This document shows, piece after piece, positions 1-12,852 of a stretch of 64,000 nucleotides of DNA (its first letter is position 1; every line of letters begins with the position of its first letter). The notes under the pieces were generated by a model. It did no database searches. It was given only the letters and a program-made list of their open reading frames with translations, and was not told the DNA's origin. The DNA is from Euryodendron excelsum (lineage: Eukaryota > Streptophyta > Magnoliopsida > Ericales > Pentaphylacaceae). The position numbers were made by a program, and so were the translations under genes. The stretch covers positions 14,932,501 through 14,996,500 of the forward strand of contig CM065394.1 of NCBI GenBank assembly GCA_033060915.1. Direction: 5' to 3'.

Positions 1-394
1 CGGATGGTACTGCTCACCGTTCGGACGGCCAGCAACCTTGTAGCTTGATTTTGACCACCTTAGAGCTCGATTAAGCTGATGCACATCGCAGTAAAAAGTT
101 ATAAAACTTGAAGTCTTCTTTCTAATGACGCAAAAATTAGTCCAATCGGATATTGGATTAAAACGTTATGGCCATAATACCTAGACAGCTTGGACTTCTC
201 ATCTCTAGTTTGTTTATTTTGAACCCGCTTTGATCTTTTTTGCGTCTTTTTGCCTTTATTAGCGTCTATAACCTACAAAACACACACAAAACATAATCAA
301 ACATATATCTAACTACAACAAGAAAATTAACAATAATCTAAGTCTAACAATGTACGAGTTGAAGGCCTATGATTACACTTTTATGGTATAATCA
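1..394 (-). mobile_element. Element F: 3' LTR end (U3 side), Athila-like Ty3/gypsy
   Basis: The segment ends on the plus strand in TAATCA followed by CA and a long C run. Read on the minus strand this is a poly-G polypurine tract followed by an LTR starting TGATTA. The same arrangement occurs at the LTR/PPT border of element H (48346/48347), where two LTRs confirm the boundary. The rest of this LTR lies left of the window, so length and paired identity cannot be measured. No coding sequence is seen. The assignment is by structural analogy with H and by the tRNA-Asp PBS at 3827. Confidence 0.6.
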
Positions 395-396
395 CA

Positions 397-412
397 CCCC
401 CCCCCCCCCCCC
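397..412 (-). other. Polypurine tract of element F (16 G on the minus strand)
   Basis: An uninterrupted run of 16 C on the plus strand touches the inferred LTR border. On the element strand it is a pure G polypurine tract, the plus-strand DNA primer site of LTR retrotransposons. Run length may be affected by slippage or sequencing error. Confidence 0.65.
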
Positions 413-2444
413 AAAACTTACATTTTGCTAGTCCCTAGCAAAAACTATCAAAGATATAAGGGATAATCTCCACTTTCATAGGAGTCCCGGATGCATTTAG
501 CTTATACACCAAGCCTTTAAACCCCTAGTGAACGAGTAGTGTCTCACGAGGGCTTCCAGTGATGATACCCACAAACATCCTTTTGGGAATTGCAAATCAA
601 GATATGAATAAGGAGTGAATGCATAATCCTACTCAAGTCAATATTAGATGCCACTCCAAACTCCCAACACTTGCATTAATATATAAGAAGTCATACAAAA
701 GAGAGGTTCATATGTGTGGGTAAAGAATCATGCTAAACAACACAAATGAAACTCACTTACACAAATCCAATTTTTTAAAGCTTTGATTCAATCCTCACCG
801 ACATACACTCAGAATTAAAGATCTATATGGTTCTCACAACAATGGAGTAAATTAAAAGAGACAAATCAAGTGAGCATACTAATTACAAAAATCGAAAAGA
901 TAGAAGTATATCAACTTTAGCATAGTTCCATGAAAGAACATTCATAGTTAAGCATTAATTCAAAGAAATTGACAAGATATAACTTATACTCTATTGAAAA
1001 CTTCAATCTAACACAACTCGGATCAACTAAGCCATGTAGAGGTGAAGAGAGCAATATCGAAGAGGTAAAAGGTAAGGGTAAAGAGAGGAAGCAAATGGTC
1101 ATATCATGTGTGATCAAGACATAAAATGATAAAAGCAAAATATCTACAACTCTTCATTTTCAACATTTAATACACTCTTCTCTACTTGTCGCTCTTCTCT
1201 TAAAATATTTTCAACTTCTGAACTCCTCTTTCATTCTTTTCTTCTTTTTTTTTTTTATTCTTTTCTTACTTCTTCTTTTGTTTTCATCCTTGTATCATCC
1301 CCTTTAGATTCAACATCTACTTTTCATATTTTAATATGCTATTTTGCATTGAATTCCCCAAATCAATCTCTTCTTCTTCCTTTTTTTATTTTTTATTTAT
1401 TTTGACAATGCAAAAACACTCTTTTTCCACATAGGTGTCCCTTTGCAATACAAGAGAGGAAATCACTTTGCACTTTTCAAAAGGATAAAAGTAAAAGATC
1501 AACGAGGGTCAAGAGAAATGCATGGTTCGGCAGCGGGAAACTCATGGCTATCAAGAAGAATAGCGCATAGAATCATATCTAAAGTTATAAAACCGAAGCA
1601 TTTCATATAGTACAAGTGTCAATATCAAGATCAAAACTCAACTCATTAACTAAATACAAGCATAATGAAGCTATTGAATTAAATGAGGGTGAAGAAACTA
1701 TCCTTGAGTAAATGTAAATGCTCCAAAAGGTGATAAATACTCTAAAGCTCATAAGGTAATAATCTCCACTAATGTAAGGATGGAAACGCAAAAAAAAAAA
1801 CAAAAACTAGTAACAAATGATGTTGTAAAACATAATTGTGCACAATGATATAATTCCCTCTATAAATGCATGAATTAAGCAATCTCCACAACATGTTGGG
1901 TATGAGAAGTGAATCAACATCATTTTGAGTAAAAATACACAGAAGAATTTCTATCTTCTAATCTCAAAAGGCACTTTTACAAATAAAATTATTTTATTAT
2001 TATTATTTTTTTCATAGGGTGCAAAAAAAAAAAAAAATAGAGGCAAAGCCTCTACCCACTCTAAACTTAAAATGATGCATTATACCCAATGCATGAGAAC
2101 AAAGCATGGAATGCAATTAAATGGTGGGATAAGAGAAAATAGGGTGCCTAATGCACCCCCAACTTATAATGAGAAAACAAACTAAGAAAACAAAGAAACA
2201 AAATAACTACTCCTACTCCAACACAATTTGAAGAGAAAGAATCACTCAATGCCACAAAGTGAGAATTTACCATCATCTCACACCCCCAGACAAGAGAATT
2301 TTAAAGAGTTCATGCAAATATAAGAATATACAATAGCAACCTCTTTAATGAACTCAATGATATAACATTGAAACACATAAAGGTAAAAAGGGTCATGAAA
2401 TGTAGAGAATGCAAAATGATCATGCACAAAGGTGCCAATGATGC
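413..2444 (-). mobile_element. Element F: 3' noncoding internal region
   Basis: This AT-rich stretch has no convincing gene. It resembles in layout 48347-49610 (element H) and 44923-46490 (element G). All three open next to the PPT side with a CTAGTCCCTAGCAA-like block and hold a pyrimidine-rich patch (here about 1170-1440). Short reading frames here are unrelated to known families. It corresponds to the region between the coding part and the 3' LTR. Confidence 0.5.
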
Positions 2445-3344
2445 TCATGCCATAAAGTGATTGACCCTCCCTTTTTTTTTAATTGGTCGGCCATGGGAAT
2501 GATGTTTGGTTCTAATTTTGAGACATGGAGGCTCCGATAGAATAGGACTAGGTGCTAGAGGCGTAAAACTAGAGATCTTATGATCCCTAAACATGGTAAG
2601 GATGACCTCTAAATCATCAATGTCCTCATTGACATGCACATTCCCAACATCTAATAAACCAATATCATTATTAAGCGTAATCTCAGTACTACCCTTTTCT
2701 TCTTATTTGGAGTCCCCAATTTCAGACTCTTCTCTCTCTAGTTCTTCATCCCGAGGTTCATTTTCAATAATTTCCTCACTTACCTTAGGAAGATCTTCCT
2801 TAGACTCAAAGTCTTGAGGAAGAGTAGTTTGATCAATGATATCCTCATTCCTATGGTTAGTGATAGGATGAGTGGGTTCACTTAGACACCCTTGCCTAAT
2901 AAGAATGAGTGGAGATAGCACAAGGGATTTGTCTTCCACTTGAACAACTAAGGTTTACATTAAAAGAATCAATTGACTCTGTATCTCATTAAGGGCCTCA
3001 TCTACTCTAGAGTTCACTTCTCCTTGAAATTTTATGGCTATTTGAAAAGTGTCATCTAGAGCATCCTCTATGGTGTCCTCTTGTGTGCTATTGTGAGGAA
3101 TGTGATATGCATGATAGGGTGAAAGTTGGGCTTGGGAATATTCACTTGGTGGAGTTTGGTAGGGTGGAGGTGGTACTTGGTAATAGTCAAAAGGCTCTTG
3201 GTAAGAGTGAGGCTCAAAATGATGTTATGAATATATGCTCCCACTTCTCATACCAAGGTTAGATTGATTATGCCACCCAAGATTGGGAGGTGAGCGAGGA
3301 GGCTCCCTTTGTCCATTAGTTCTAAGGTGTTCCCTAAGAGACAT
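2445..3344 (-). pseudogene. Element F: decayed 300-codon ORF, proline-rich then acidic
   Basis: One minus frame starts at the ATG at 3344 (MSLREHLR) and runs to a stop at 2445, interrupted by only three in-frame stops. The N-terminal part is basic and then Tyr/Pro-rich (YYQVPPPPYQTPPSEY). The middle is acidic with EEIIENEPRDEELEREESE. The C-terminal part ends in a basic RPIKKKGRV patch. I see no zinc knuckle, protease motif or RT motif, so family function is not recognised. It lies 480 bases inside the PBS, where a gag-position protein would start. It may be a gag-like product of a non-autonomous Athila relative; this is inference. Confidence 0.5.
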
Positions 3345-3826
3345 GTTGGATGATGGATGGTGTGAAAATATGCCACCAAACATAATGAAGTGCACAATGA
3401 AAAATTAATGCAATGCACAAACAAATGTAGCGCACCGCGGCTCAACACATCATACACAACAATGCTCAACCATCTCTCCAATCTCTATATAATAAATTTC
3501 ACCAATTTAAGCAATTTCAACCAAACTTCCAATCTCCACAAAATATATACCACCAATTTGCAATTAAACACAATCCCCAATTCTTCACTAGGAATCCTCC
3601 AATCGAATTATTAAAACAAAAAAAAATCTATACAAGTCAAATAAAATAAACCTAAAATAAAGAGGAAAAGAAAGAAACAAAATCTATCATAGTATCTCAC
3701 AAAATATGGAATGAAGTTACCAATGGCCTAAGCCAAAGATTTCTCCGTTGTGGTTGATTGATGGAGATCCAATCCACCAATTGCTCTTCAACCCAAAGCT
3801 TGTTAGTGCTCACCTCGTGCCTTTGG
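3345..3826 (-). mobile_element. Element F: untranslated leader
   Basis: AT-rich DNA between the PBS and the decayed ORF. No gene or RNA is seen. The position corresponds to the 5' untranslated leader of the minus-strand element. Confidence 0.45.
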
Positions 3827-3844
3827 TCCCTGGCAACGGCGCTA
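3827..3844 (-). other. Primer-binding site, tRNA-Asp type, element F
   Basis: Plus-strand TCCCTGGCAACGGCGCTA matches the 3' end of plant tRNA-Asp with CCA (TCCCCGGCAACGGCGCCA) at 16 of 18 positions. Athila-type elements are known to use tRNA-Asp. The site fixes the element as minus strand, with its 5' LTR to the right starting TGACTC at about 3851. Confidence 0.8.
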
Positions 3845-3850
3845 AAAACT

Positions 3851-4060
3851 TGACTCAATCTCAAAGGTGCTCTATTTATCTACAAGTGCACGGTTAACGA
3901 TTGTAGTTTTATCTGGGAGGTCCAGAATTATATTTCCTCAAGAACCAAGCCCAATATAGGCCATTGATACTAAACTTGCACTAAATTAAATTGGATTGAA
4001 TGAAAATTATGTGAATAAAATAAAAAATAAAATAAACCAAAAATCTTTTGGATTTTGATG
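3851..4060 (-). mobile_element. Element F: truncated 5' LTR (U5 end)
   Basis: The LTR end begins six bases from the PBS (TGACTCAATC on plus). About 200 bases remain before similarity to the gag-only family begins, somewhere between 4060 and 4230. The LTR's outer end, expected to read like the one at 394, is absent. The 5' LTR is therefore broken, and the right border is approximate. Confidence 0.5.
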
Positions 4061-4619
4061 AGAGTTTTGTCAATGTATGCTAATCTTCCTTTCGAGGTTT
4101 TAGCTACTTGCTTCTTTGCCATGACATCTTTCAGGGGTCACTCTTTGGACTTTAATGAGCTACGTGATTGATCCGTATCTCTCACCCCTCTGTATTTCCC
4201 TTCTCTTTCGACTTCCTATTTTTCTCTCCCCTCTTTTTGGAGTTAGAGATTATTTCTGCTGAATGTGGTGCTTATGCTATCATTTCCTTCGTGTCAAGGG
4301 CATCACAAATCAAATTCATCCAAAAGAGTATAAAACAAAGGGGATAAACCAAAAATCACTACTCAGTCCATTTTAGATCTATTTATATGACATGAAAGCT
4401 CTTGATTCAAGGCAAAAATGACAAGCAAAATAGGATGTAAAATAATAAAGGATAAGAAGAAAATGGATAAATCTAGAAAACATCCCTTTTCATTATACTT
4501 TGAAAAACCTTTCAGACAGGATTCGGAACCACACCAACTTCTTCTATGCTCTATTTATATGGTTCATTTCCTGAGTGCCAATGACCTTAACATCAATCAA
4601 ATCTTGTATTTTGTGTTTT
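4060..4619 (-). mobile_element. Element B: region downstream of gag, truncated
   Basis: Similarity to element D at 28800-29126 is visible, including ACAAAGGGGATAAACC against ACAAAGGGGATGAACT. No gene is present. The element stops here, replaced by the broken LTR of element F, so its 3' half and 3' LTR are missing. Confidence 0.5.
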
Positions 4620-5900
4620 AGGATAAGACAGTGCTCAGTATCATTCCCCTGCCTTCCGAAATAGTACTCATAAACAAGAGCCAGGTTAAAAGTAAGGTGA
4701 AAAGGATTCGGCGATGGTGAGACAGGTATGGGGGCTAGAAGTTTGGCTTGTAGGAGGTCATGATAGGTCTTCGTTTGTGTACAGGCTATAAGGAAAAGGC
4801 AAAAGGTCGGCGGGCCTGCCTATTAGGGTTGGAATGTGGTTGGGTTTCCATTGGCATAAGAGCAAGTGCTCAAATAGCCATGAGTGGTTGAGACTAGTAT
4901 TGGAGGTGACATTGGGGTGGCTAAGCAAGCAAGATGGCAAACACTTCTCCCTTCTTTCGGCCCATTTCCCATGCTATGGGCGCCTTCTTTGCTAAGTTTG
5001 CAGAAAGTTCTTCAGTTTAGCATAGGGGTCAATGATCCTCCTAATTTTTAGGCCATTCTCTATCATCTCCCCTTGTATGATCAACTTTGAGAAGCTCTTC
5101 CCTATGTTTGTGTAGAGCTTCTTGTAATACAGCCCTTGAAAGGTTTGTATGAACAGCTGTACATACTCTTTCTCTTCTAGCGGGGGATTGACTTATGATG
5201 TCGACTCCCTCCATCTCAACGCATAGGTCTTGAAACCTTCTTTGCTCCCTTGGTCATTAGCAAGAGGCCCAACAGTCGATAGTCAAGTTGATGTTATATC
5301 GGTATTGTGCTTTGAATGCATTAACCAGTTCAATCCAAGTCGTGATCTTCCTCAAATCAAGTCAAGCAAACTATTGCAGAGCAAACCCAGTTAAGCTGTG
5401 TTGGAAAAGTTACATGAGAAGCTTTGGATCATTCATATGGCCACTTAATGCCCCAATATACAGGCGAAAGTGGGCTATACGATTGCCCGTGCCATCATAT
5501 TTTTGAAATTTGGGCATTTTAAACTTGGTCAGCCATGGATGATCTGGGAAGAAACACAACTTATTATAGGAAGTGAGCCCAAAAGGGTCATGGCCATGAA
5601 GGCTTCGTAGCAAGTCCTTAACCCTTGTATTTTCAAGTTGAGTAGGTATGGGGAAGTCTTTTTCTTGGTAAGCGATAGTAGTATGGTTTCTTCCTCTTGT
5701 TTTTTGATGTTCACCACCTTGGGGTCCTTCTTATTGTTGCTAGTGTAGTCAGAGTGGAGCACGACTCTAGGTGGGGCAACCTCCAGTTCTTTAGAAGGTG
5801 GTGCAGATAAGGAAGGGACTGAGGCAGGATCTTTGAAGGCCATGGACTGTATCATTTTGAACATTTCACCCATCTGGGCTCTCATCTCATTGATCTCTTC
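4620..5900 (-). pseudogene. gag: Element B gag pseudogene, Ogre/Tat-like
   Basis: The fragments on the minus strand align with the better gag at 29127-30488. Shared blocks are EMFKMIQ (D: EMFKLIQ), SLHGHD, QKYDGTG, ALSG and NDPKLLM, QHSLTGFALQ, TTWIELVNAFKAQYRYN, EYVQLFIQTF and QGEMIENGLK. At least two frameshifts (one near codon 90) and many stops break it. It starts near an ATG at 5885 preceded by an in-frame TGA at 5901-5903, also seen in element D. Gag forms the particle shell of retrotransposons; this copy cannot make a full protein. No pol follows. Confidence 0.85.
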
Positions 5901-7418
5901 TCAGGACACCACGCTACTAGGTGCAGCCTTGTCAGAGTGCATTACTATTTAAGAGGCCCTCTGTCGAGCGATGATGGGTGCTTTAAGCAGTGCTTAAGCC
6001 TTTGTAGGAGCAATGATGTCTTGCCTAGCCTTCCTAAATAAAAAGGAAAAGACTAGAGTTTAGCAATGTCAATCTTAGGGATTTTATGCAATGCATATTC
6101 TAAGGGTACCCCTGCTTTGAGATAGGCCTAAGTATGATGCTTGGGCTCACATATGGAGATGGGGGGTTTGTCCCTGTATGCAAATACTTTACCGTTGATT
6201 AGGAACATTCATTCATTCGCATGGTACATTGAACTTTGAGTTTAAATACAAGGGAATCAAAGTACATTTTAATAATGGGAAGGGAAACATTTTCTTTGGG
6301 ACTTCTGCTATCTACTTTTATATTTGAAATCTTAAACTACTCTTGAGTTTTCAGATTCGCCTTCTTCGATGGATATTGGTGAGAGACCTTGTTTCTGGAT
6401 TTGGCCCTTATCTTGTTGGAGGCCTTATCTCTGTGAGCAAAGAGGGATTAGGGTGCCTCTTTATGGGATTACTTCGATGCATAACATGAGTCCTTAGGGG
6501 TGCGTGGGAACCCTTAAGATTTTGGTAGGTTCTATGCAAGGGAAAGTGAGCTTGGTGTCACTCTCTATAGGTTGATCGTATGCATGAGAATACAATGACT
6601 TGAATTACTTTGAAACTCTTGTCTCTAAATCCAGCCTTGAATGCATGTATATGTATGCAAGAGTACAGGGAGAGAGAGCGTAACAGTAAAGTAAATATGC
6701 ATGCATGGACATTATGCGAGCATTATAACAACAAGAATAGATAAGAATAAAGGAAAATAAAGCGGTTGCCCTTTCCTCCATGGTTTTGAAATTAATGTGT
6801 GTGTCTTAAATCTGGTAGAAGCTCAGCTATGCACAAGTTTCTATATGAACATGAGGTTAAGGGTTTACTAATACTTCCTAAGAAAGCTCAATTCTCGAAT
6901 TTTAAAACCTAGGCCCACTCCTTGAGGTGGTGCCATTATCAGTTGGTGATCCGAGCAGGGGAACCATCAAGAGGCCATAGGCTAACAAATTGACACAGCC
7001 TCCACCCACAATAAAACTAGAAGGGACATAATCAGGTAAAGAATGCAAGTATGCAAATGCTAGTGCACGTGTAGTATATGTGTGAAATTTTTGAAAAGCG
7101 GAGGAAAGGGCCTAACAGCTCTCATCCACCCTGTCCATTCTATCCTCTCATTCATGAAAATTTATATGGATAACAAAAATAAATGTGACATTGGTTTACC
7201 AACATAATAAAATGCAAAAAGTCAGTACCTTGATGACAAATTTAATGCAAGATAGAATGATTAAATATGAATTAAATGCAAGCAATAACATCTTTTGAAA
7301 ATAACTTTGAAAAGTTTCATTTTAAAAAATTTGAAGTAGATAGGATTAGACAAATTTCTCAAAGAGTCTAGGTGTGTGAAGGGTAGAAGGACATGATATT
7401 GGCCTAACCCTCTAAACG
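5901..7418 (-). mobile_element. Element B: long untranslated leader
   Basis: About 1.5 kb lies between PBS and gag. It aligns by eye with 12853-14204 and 30560-32024. Shared landmarks are GGCTCAC next to GGAGAT near 6140, GAGTCCTTAGGG near 6490, CTTTCCTCC near 6775 and a GTGGTGCCAT block near 6930. No long reading frame is kept. Ogre elements often have an extra ORF before gag, but none is visible here. Confidence 0.7.
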
Positions 7419-7436
7419 TCCCTAGTGGAATCGATA
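7419..7436 (-). other. Primer-binding site, tRNA-Arg type, element B
   Basis: TCCCTAGTGGAATCGATA on the plus strand matches the tRNA-Arg(ACG) 3' end with CCA (TCCCCAGTGGAGTCGCCA) at 14 of 18 positions. It sits two bases from the LTR border, as in elements A and D. tRNA-Arg priming is characteristic of Ogre elements. Confidence 0.7.
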
Positions 7437-7438
7437 GT

Positions 7439-10400
7439 TGTTGCGCCCCGATTTTTTGCACCTCAAGATGATATATGGGAAGCACACAGTACTCTCTCAT
7501 TAAAACTTATTCTCCTAGAAAGACGAGTGCGACTAAATTTGAATTGAAAATTGATTTAAATGAGGGTTTTAGAAAAAAGATTTGAAGTCGCCACCTAACT
7601 TTGTTAAGGTGAGTAAGGTCACCTAAAATTAAGTAAAATCTGAAGACATAAACTTAAGGTCATTGAAAAGGTTTTAGAAAAGCATCCCTAAGAGAGGGAT
7701 TTTTTTTTTTTTTGGAGAAAAAAAGTTGTTTTGCAACCTTTGAAAAGATTTAAACCCTTTTTTAAAATAACACCGGTTTGGTCTTTCAAAAATAGTGAGT
7801 CTAGGTTCAGAGGTTGATTACGTATAGGGAAGATGCAACAGCCTATCATTCTATCCTACCCTTGTGGTTCCTAAATGTCTTTTCACCCTAGGTTCACTTA
7901 TTTAGAATATTCAATTTTTAAATTCTCAATTATATCTACTTTGAGAATTTTAGAAAAAAATGTCTATGTCATCACTTTAAGGATGATAAGATGCATGATA
8001 TGCAAGTGTACAAAAAGAATTTGAATTTGAAGGGAAGTTTTGAAAAAAGAAATTAGAATTTGGAAAAAAGTTGTGACTGCACCCATGAGGGTTGCCTACG
8101 TATCCCTTTCTTGAGAATTAGGTCAATCGTAGTTCGGACTCGGGGTCTGATTGAAAATAAACACTTTGAGGCCTTGTTTTGATTTGAAAAGACACTTTGG
8201 GGCCTTTAGGAGATTTGAGTTGAAAATAGTTTAATCTTAACTTTGATTGGAAGATTGGAAATAGAATTTTGAGTGGAAATAGACTTTGATTTGAAATCAA
8301 TGTTTGAAGTAGAACTTGGACTAATTTTGAAAAGCTTGAATTGAACTTTGAAATCATCTTAAATTGAATTGGGGTCTTAAAAACCATTTTAATTTGGAAA
8401 AGAGTTGAAGTTTTCTAACTCTATTTTAGGGTTACAGTTGAACTAGGGTTTTGGCCTCCTAGGGTTTAGATAACCTAGGGTTTAAACATGAAATTGAAAT
8501 AGAATTGTTTGATTTTAGAAAGTTGAATTTTAGAAAAGTTTCAAATTAGAAAATTTCAAATTAGGAAAGTTTCAAATTAAGAAAGTTTTTATTTTAGGGA
8601 AGACTTCATTTAAGAAAGATTTGAATTAAGAAAGACTTCAATTAAGAAATGTTTGAATTTAGGGAATATTTGAAAGAATGAAAGATTTGAAAATTTTAAA
8701 TTAAGAAAGATTTGAAAGCTTGAAATTAGCAAAGATTTTATTTCTATTTTCTACAATAGAAAATTGAATTTTATTTCCACAAATAGATGATTTGATTTGG
8801 TTTCCTATTTGAAAATTTTTTATTTGACTTAAAATTGAAAAGCTTTAGTTTTGGAAATTTATCATTTTATGTGACTTTTGAATTAGAAAATCTATGATTT
8901 CATAAAAAAATAGTTTTGAAAATCTATGATTTGATGCAAATAGAAAATCAGAATTTTATATGAAAAATCTAGAATTTCCTAAACATATAGGGTTTTAACT
9001 TGGACTTCAAGAGTTTTTGAAAAGTAAATATTTGAGAAGAATTTTTAGAAAGTGGATTTGTAAGAAATATTTTAGAAAGGCATGAATGTAAACTTTTTGA
9101 AAGTCTCTTGAATATGTCACTTTTCTAAAACGATTCTAATCATGAGAAGACTAGAACCATTCTAGGGTTGTAACTTTAAAAATAACTAGGGTTTGAAACC
9201 TTAATATGGACTTTGATAGTCTCATTGAATGTTACACTTTCCTAAAACAATCCTAACCATGGAATGGTTAGAATCACCTTAGAGTTATGATCTCTTAAAA
9301 ATAATTTAAGACTTGAACCCAAATTTGGACCTTAATGGTCATATTGAATATAACACTTTCCTAAAACAACCGTAACCATAGAATGGCTAGAATCATCTTA
9401 GGATTGTGGTTTTAAAAACAACTTGGAAAGAAAAGGTTTTGAATGCAAGTTTTGAAAACAACCTTTAATGCAAGTTTGAAAACATCTTTGAATGCATGAC
9501 TATGATAACAACAATGAAATAGAGACATGAACTTACAAGGTTAGGGTTCATCACATAACCAAAGAAGCCAAACCCACACCGTCTTTGGTGAAACTCGAAG
9601 AAAATCCCCGACATGATGATTCCTTCCAAGGCCTTCCTAGGCATGAACAAGGAAGTCCCTTGTTTCAAGCATGCAAGAAGAAGAGGTAGAAGATAGGGAT
9701 TAAAATAGAAGAAAACTCAAGTGGGTTAGGAAAGAGAAAAGAGACAGGGGGGTTGTATAATTTAACTAGAAACCCTACCTTGTCTTCTTTTTGCTTTGAT
9801 GCTTTGATGGTGGACTTTGCTTAGACTTTAGGAGCTTTGAAAGTGTAGAACTTGATCTTCAATGGATGCTTAGAGGTAAGGATTTAAGTGTATAGATTCT
9901 ATGGAGACTAGGTTTTGAGTGTATGGAGGGTAAGGGGCTTGAGAGAATTAGAGTTTTGAGGAAATTCGAGTGCTGCTTTCAGAGAGGCTGAGTTTTTGGA
10001 GTGATTTTACTAACCCAAAATGCTCAGAGGGTTGGCCTGTATTTATAGGCAACCAAACTGACCCTAGCGCCATGCTTGATTTTTCCTTGGTGCCACTAAT
10101 GGTGGCGCCAAGCTTAATTTTGCCTTGGCGCCACTAGTAGTGGTGCCACCTCCTTAGGAAAGCTATTAAGTCAGCAAGCAATAGATCTTTGACCCATGGG
10201 ACGCAAGTCGGAAGATTTGGGCTCCTGTCCTAGTAACTACCATATAATATTTGGCCTAGTTTCATTATGAGTGACTCCAAAAAGTCCGGGAATGATCTGG
10301 AAGGTTTCGAGTATCAAGACTCATCCGGGAGTGGACAGGAACCCCCAAAAGAGTGCCTCAAAGGTAATCATTTTGATAACCAGAGCCGGTGTGATTGGAA

Positions 10401-12852
10401 AAGGCAACTAGCCCAACAAGGGCAAAATAGCCATTTCATACCGGGTATACCGGAATGGACTCGGAATGGTCTAGAAAGGTATTGGAAGGTTAGAAATACT
10501 GTTAGAACCATCTCTGGATGGTAACTAATTTGATACCCAGAGCCGGTATGGTCCCAGAAGTGATTGGATGCCTAGGGGCAAAATGGTCATTTGGCTTCAA
10601 ATGGGCCCTACAGGCCCTGGAAGCAACCTATGTATTGGATTAGAGTTTGGAGGGTGGGTTGGATTCTGAATGTGCATGTGTTGTCTAAAAATGAGCCCGA
10701 TCGAGCCGCAGATCGCCGGGCGGGTAAAAAATATGCATACAATTATGATAACAGCAATGTAATAAGGACATGATCATACAAGGTTAGCCTTCACCACATA
10801 ACCAAGGGAGCAGAACCCACGCCATCTTAGGTTGAACTTGATGAAAATCCCCGACAAGGTGATTCCCTCCAAAGCCTTCCTAGGAATAAATCGGGAAGTC
10901 CCTTGTTTCATGCATGCAAGAAAAGAAGGTAGAAAATGAGGATTAAAATAAAAAAAAAATCCATGTGGGTTAGGAGAGAGAAGAGAGAGAGAGAGAGGGA
11001 TTGCATAATTCTAGAAACCTTACCTTGTCTTCTGTTTACTTTGATGCTTTGATAGTGGACTTTGCTTAGACTTTGGGAGGTTTGAATGTGTAGCACTTGA
11101 TCTTCAATGGATGCTTGGAGGCAAGGATTTGAGTGTATAAATTGTATGAAGGCTAGGGTTCGAGTATATGGAGGCTGGGGTTTGAGGGGGCTTGAGAGAA
11201 TTAGGGTTTTGTGAGAATTCGAGTGCTGCTTTCAAAGAGGCAGAGTTTCTGGAGTGATTTTGTGGACCCAGAATACGTAAGGGATGGCCTATATTTATAG
11301 GCAACCAAAACAGGGCTTGGCGCCGTTTGTAGTGGCGCCAAGCCAATTTTTGGCTTGGAGCCACTAGAACAGGCGCCAGCCACTTAGGAAACTCTTTAGG
11401 GTGGTAAGAAATAAATCTTCGACACTTGGGATGTAAGACAAAAAATTTGGGTGCCTGTCCTAGTGACTACCATGTAATTTTTGGCGTAATTTCACTAAGA
11501 GTGACTCCAGAAAGTCCAGGAATGATCCAAAAGGTTTTGAGTAGCCAAACTTGGCTAGGAGTGGACAGGAACATCTAAAAGAGTGTCCCAAAGGTAATTG
11601 ACTTGATGATCAGAGCCGAAATAGTTGAAAAGAGTGATCGGCCCACCAATGGCAAAATGGTCATTTGAATTGAGGGAACACCGGGATCGACCCAGAGTGA
11701 TCCATGAGTAGACTTGAAGGTTGAAGACAATATTGAAAGTGTTTCGAGGGATTTTCAATTTGATTCCCAGAGCTGGAGTGGTTGGAAAAGAGCGACCCAT
11801 CCGGGGCAAAACGATCATTTCACATCTAGTTTATCGAAATGGACTCAGAATGGTCCAAAAAGGTACTGAAAGGTTGGGAATACTATTAGAAGCATCCCTG
11901 GAAGGTAACTGACTTGATACCTAGAGCCAGTGTGGCTCCCGGAAGTGATTGGATACTTAGGGGCAAAATGGTCAATTTGATCGAATGCTCTCGGAATCAA
12001 TCCAAAAGTGACTGGAAAGCACTATAATGTGCTAGATTATATTTGAAATAATCTTGGAAGGGTGGACTTACCACTCTGAGGTCTTAGGTACTTTCTTAAG
12101 AAGCGTGCCAATGTGGCCCAAGGGGTAGTTTTGTCATTTTTTACCAAAATGGGCTAGCAAACACTAGTGTTGACCCAGGTTTTGAGTGTTTCTATCACTC
12201 TGATGGTGTGTGACGAGTTGGTTTCCAAAGGTATTTCGTCCTTCGGTAAACGTGTCATGGCCAAGAGGTGTGTTTGATCCCGTGACATAGGGGTTTGTTA
12301 GCATTCCCGATGTCGACCTATTTGCAAGTGTTTCCGTCGCTCTAACAGGTGCGATGTTTGTGAGTGTTTTCGTCACTCTGATGATGTGAGTTCATTCCGA
12401 AGACTACATGATCTCAAGAAGTTACTGGATAGTCTTATCAACTCTAGGCCTTAGGTATTTTCCTGATTGACATGCCAAGCAGTGGACATTCTACGTTGGC
12501 AGGTGTGAAGGGACTTATCGTCCTAAGGGATTTTGTGCTTTCTCAGTAAATGTGTCATACTGGATAGACTTACAATCTGAGGGATTAACTTTCTCAAAAG
12601 ATATGTTAGATTGAGTTTGACCAGCCTGAATTGGAATTGGAACTACAATTGAAGTTGAAATATGGACTTATCGTCTTTAAAAAGACATGCCAACTAGAAT
12701 TGGACTAAGCAATATCCCAAGAGTATTTTGGTCATTTCGCCTTTATTAGGTTTGGCCCGTATGCAAAGCGGTTGATTAACTGGATTAAGTTTGGAAAGCC
12801 AGTTTAAGCTTGAATGTGTTTGTGTCGGTGGGTGCAAAATGGGGTGCTTACA
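7439..12852 (-). mobile_element. Element B: giant 5' LTR (5.4 kb), Ogre/Tat-like
   Basis: The plus-strand limits are TGTTGCGCC and GGGGTGCTTACA, matching the other family LTRs. Blocks in order are an AACTTATTCTCCTAG-type block, GTCGCCACCTAAC, GGTTGATTACGTATAGGGAAGA, TTGCCTACGTATCCC with GTAGTTCGGACTC, a purine-rich tract (8150-9060), repeated CACTTTCCTAAAAC blocks, a TATA-containing hairpin zone and U3 modules. A TATA box on the minus strand lies at 10041-10048. The distal part is duplicated (see 9480-11940). R/U5 makes up most of the LTR. No protein-coding gene is evident. Confidence 0.85.
9480..11940 (-). repeat. Internal duplication of the U3/R part of LTR B
   Basis: The segment beginning near 9480 (ATGATAACAACAATG) runs through TATA box, hairpin and U3 modules to a near-terminal GGGCGGGTAAAAA at 10730. 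There the sequence jumps back, and a second diverged copy begins (ATGATAACAGCAATG, 10746). The second copy has its own TATA box at 11291-11300 and continues to the true end at 12852. The copies differ by many substitutions, so the join is old or joins two different LTRs. Confidence 0.7.

Noticed and set aside
10267..10773. Two plus-strand open frames of 60-85 residues in LTR B.
   Set aside because: They lie in U3 modules and are not kept in the other LTRs.
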